Assembly: GCA_030066775.1 (NCBI GenBank)
Contig: JASJAY010000052.1
Coordinates: 1 to 34,461, forward strand
Direction of reading: 5' to 3'
Origin: Planctomycetota bacterium
GTDB lineage: Bacteria > Planctomycetota > PLA2 > JAEUHO01
DNA length: 34,461 bases
Under the pieces are notes generated by a model. It had not been told where the DNA came from. It searched no databases and worked only from the letters and a program-made list of their open reading frames with translations. The position numbers were made by a program, and so were the translations under genes. Position 1 is the first letter of the stretch. Each line of letters begins with the position of its first letter. Of the stretch, positions 32,410 to 34,461 are shown one piece after another.

Positions 32410-33546
32410 CTAGCGTCCCGTGAGCGGCGGCGTCGCGAGGCTCAGGAAGAGGATCGCGAAGCAGGTGTCGGCCGTGCGGATGTAGCGCTTGGTGGAGGTC
32501 GCGCCCGCGTCCTCCCAGCTCCCGTCCGCGTTCTGGTTCGCGAGGATCCACCGCGCGCCCTCGGCGTACCACGCGCGCTTACCGATCTTATCGATGTCGA
32601 GGATGCGCCCCATGCGCTCGACGGCGTAGAGGTGGTAGTACTGCCACGCGCTCACGCCGATGATCGAGCTGTTGTCGACGCCGACGTTCCGCTTCGGGTC
32701 CCAGCGCTTCTTCAGCCAGCCCAGCGCCTTCTTCACGGCCGGGATGCTCTTCACGTTCTTCTTGCCCATCCCGTGGTGGCAGATGGCCACGCCGGCTGCG
32801 GCCGCGGCCGTCAATGAGGCGTAGCCGACCTGGTCCTGCTCGCCGGCCATGACGTAGCCCCAGGAACCGTCGCGCTGCTGGAAGCGCAGCTGGTACTCGA
32901 GTGCGCGCTGCCACGTCGTCTTCGGGATCACGATGCGCGCGTCGCGACAGGCGCGCAGGCCGAGCAGCGCGAACTGCGTGTTGGAGAAGTCGCCCTGGCC
33001 CTCGACCGGGTTCGTCTTGCTCACGCGGCTGACGATCTCGATCGGATCGGCCTTGGGGCCGCCCTTGGCCTGTTCCTCCGTGACGGGCGGCTTGACGTCC
33101 GTCTTCACGCCCGTGTTCGCCGTGCCGAGGCGGCCCCCCGGATAGCCCCACTCGCCTTGCTCGTACTGCGTGTCCACGAGCCACTGGGCACAGTGCGCGA
33201 GGCGGGCCCGGTAGAGGTAGGGGTTGATCTTGCTGAGCGCCATCGCCGCCAGGGACACCCGATAGGTGTGGCGCAGCTTCGACGTGAGCGTGGCCTCGAG
33301 CGCCTTCTTGAACACGGGATGGTTGTGCGGCGTGCCGGCGTGGCTCAGGGTGAGCAGCACGAGCTCGGGCACGGCGTGCGGCTTCTCGGTGTCGAAGCCC
33401 TTCTCGTAGCGCGCGAGCAGGAACGCGGCGCCGCGGTCGATCGCGTCGCGCACGCGCTTGCTGTCGGGCGTGGCCGGCTTCTCGTCCTCCGCCTGCGCGG
33501 GCATCGCACAGAGCAGGAGCAGGACGAGGGGCAGGAGGGCGCGCAT
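32410..33546 (-). CDS. Second secreted alpha/alpha-toroid protein
   Basis: This 378-residue exported protein has a clear signal peptide (about 1-19, ending AQA). Three QW-like turns mark the toroid repeats: QYEQGEWGYPGG (about 128-138), QQRDGSWGYV (223-232) and NQNADGSWEDAG (337-348). Helices such as GDFSNTQFALLGLRACRDA and YASLTAAAAAGVAICHHG lie between them, and RTADTCFAILFLSLA closes the domain. These prenyltransferase/squalene-oxidase-repeat proteins are abundant in Planctomycetota but have no proven role; I see no DxDD catalytic acid. It is only distantly similar to the toroid protein at 23177-24436. No good ribosome site precedes ATG 33546. It stands alone between the TPR gene and a divergent lipoprotein gene. 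Confidence 0.87.
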   Translation of the reverse strand: MRALLPLVLLLLCAMPAQAEDEKPATPDSKRVRDAIDRGAAFLLARYEKGFDTEKPHAVPELVLLTLSHAGTPHNHPVFKKALEATLTSKLRHTYRVSLAAMALSKINPYLYRARLAHCAQWLVDTQYEQGEWGYPGGRLGTANTGVKTDVKPPVTEEQAKGGPKADPIEIVSRVSKTNPVEGQGDFSNTQFALLGLRACRDARIVIPKTTWQRALEYQLRFQQRDGSWGYVMAGEQDQVGYASLTAAAAAGVAICHHGMGKKNVKSIPAVKKALGWLKKRWDPKRNVGVDNSSIIGVSAWQYYHLYAVERMGRILDIDKIGKRAWYAEGARWILANQNADGSWEDAGATSTKRYIRTADTCFAILFLSLATPPLTGR

Positions 33547-33717
33547 GACGGCCCCGAGGGTACCGGCGCCGGGCGCGTGCGCGCCTTCATCGTGATTTCA
33601 CCGTCAGGTGGGCTGACAACCCTGCTCAACCTTGCGCATCCTCCCTGTCATCCACGGAGGACGTGCGCCCGCAGCGCATGCCGGGCTACAGTCCTCCCAC
33701 GGAATCAGGAGGTCCCC

Positions 33718-34419
33718 ATGCGCTCGATGCTCTCGTCCCACGCAATCGCACTTCTCTGCGTCTTCGCCCTGGCCCTCGCGGGGTGCGGCGACAAGGCCCC
33801 AGGCGGCGGTGGTGGTGGGGGAGGCGAGGCCTCGGGCGCCGAGAGCCCCGAGGCGCTGGTCGAGAAGGCCCGCGGCTACGCCGAGAAGGAGGACTTCGCC
33901 GGCATCGTGAACCTGATGGTTCCCGACGAGCGCCCGCTCATGAGCTTCGGGATGATGATGTTCGCGAAGATGGCGCCGATGTTCGTCGGCGGCATGGGCG
34001 CCCTCGGCGAGGGATTGGGCGGCGAGGACGCCAAGAAGGAGATCGACGAGAAGATGGCCGGCTTCGAGAAGGCCATGAAGGACGTGCTGGACAAGTACGG
34101 CTTGGGCGACGTCGACATGGACAAGCCGCCCCCGGCCGCCATGGGCAACGATCCCAAGGCCCTTGCCAAGTGGATGAACGACCAGGCCCCCGACCTCGAT
34201 CACGGTGCGTTCGTCGCCGAGATGATCGAGGCCTTCTCGTCGCTCGGCGAGGAGACAGCCGGCAAGGCGACCGGCAACTTCAAGGACCTCGGCGGCGAGC
34301 TCAAGGACCTCAAGATCGACGGCGACACCGCCACCGGCACCATTGGCGAGGACAGCATGACCTTCAAGAAGGTCGACGGCCGCTGGTACTTCTCCGTCGC
34401 CGACAAGATGGGCGGCTAA
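33718..34419 (+). CDS. Lipoprotein with polyglycine linker
   Basis: This 233-residue lipoprotein has lipobox LAGC at about Cys23, a short GDKAP, then eight glycines, echoing the tethers of the array at 2-6.7 kb although the body is unrelated. The mature part is mainly helical and rich in Met, Lys and Asp. A Met-rich hydrophobic patch (SFGMMMFAKMAPMFVGGMGALG) is split over about residues 77-98. The C-terminus ends in a DUF4878-like beta hairpin, FKKVDGRWYFSVADKMGG, as in many small lipoproteins with a SnoaL/NTF2-like end. AGGAGGT lies 4 nt before ATG 33718, fixing the start; a longer in-frame reading upstream is antisense to the toroid gene and rejected. The function is unknown. Confidence 0.85.
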   Translation: MRSMLSSHAIALLCVFALALAGCGDKAPGGGGGGGGEASGAESPEALVEKARGYAEKEDFAGIVNLMVPDERPLMSFGMMMFAKMAPMFVGGMGALGEGLGGEDAKKEIDEKMAGFEKAMKDVLDKYGLGDVDMDKPPPAAMGNDPKALAKWMNDQAPDLDHGAFVAEMIEAFSSLGEETAGKATGNFKDLGGELKDLKIDGDTATGTIGEDSMTFKKVDGRWYFSVADKMGG

Positions 34420-34461
34420 CTCGCTCGCCTGGTACCGGGGAAAACTGCTGCAAGTTGTGAC
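34420..34461. other. Gene-free window end
   Basis: Forty-two nt after the last stop codon. I see no terminator or start of another gene. Confidence 0.4.

Noticed and set aside
1..34461. CRISPR arrays, tRNA genes, IS elements, integrase genes or attachment sites
   Set aside because: I read for repeats with regular spacers, T-loop signatures and transposase motifs and found none.

Overview
The window is a GC-rich stretch of bacterial chromosome carrying 28 protein genes that I can support. It also holds one probable non-coding RNA region and several regulatory repeats. No IS element, prophage, CRISPR array, tRNA or rRNA gene is visible. The mix of genes points to Planctomycetota as the best guess. 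That mix is an ECF sigma factor overlapping a giant Ser/Thr kinase, an ECF sigma factor fused to a membrane-anchored sensor tail, two secreted alpha/alpha-toroid proteins, Gly-rich lipoproteins and a FAS1 protein. Myxococcota is not excluded, and no marker gene settles it.

Region 1 (1-6.7 kb), minus strand: a secreted triple-FAS1 protein, then an array of four paralogous lipoproteins of 361-364 residues. Each lipoprotein is tethered by a run of 7-11 glycines directly after the lipobox Cys. A good intrinsic terminator closes the array. Region 2 (6.8-9.5 kb), plus strand: an ECF sigma factor, an anti-sigma factor with a degraded zinc motif and a YbjQ-family protein overlap one another and are divergent from the lipoprotein array. 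A hypothetical protein and a PhoU-like protein follow.

Region 3 (9.5-14.3 kb) is a sodium/proton/potassium homeostasis island. A small ACT-like protein and nhaA run rightwards. A Kef-type CPA2 antiporter and an NhaR-like LysR regulator run leftwards and converge on nhaA. The same dyad, ATAGA-N5-TCTAT (a T-N11-A LysR box), lies in front of both transcription units. This makes a self-contained NhaR regulon with a new member, the ACT-like protein. Two tiny genes and a cupin gene (with its Shine-Dalgarno inside a hairpin) follow.

Region 4 (15.2-24.4 kb), all minus strand: a secreted toroid protein, a lipoprotein-type isoaspartyl methyltransferase and a spermidine-synthase-like membrane protein look like one operon. 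An ECF sigma factor and a 1459-residue kinase overlapping by ATGA come next. Region 5 (24.6-34.5 kb): a secreted vWA-like protein, the sigma factor-membrane sensor fusion, a 710-nt gene-free stretch, a secreted CocE/S15-type hydrolase, a TPR protein, a second secreted toroid protein and a further Gly-linker lipoprotein. The gene-free stretch ends a plus-strand transcript with a textbook intrinsic terminator although no plus-strand protein gene precedes it.

The most interesting items are the NhaR regulon with its ACT-like partner, the orphan terminator-ended RNA region, the tandem polyglycine lipoprotein array beside an ECF switch, and the sigma factor that carries its own transmembrane sensor. 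All functions are inferred from sequence reading alone; no database search was run.
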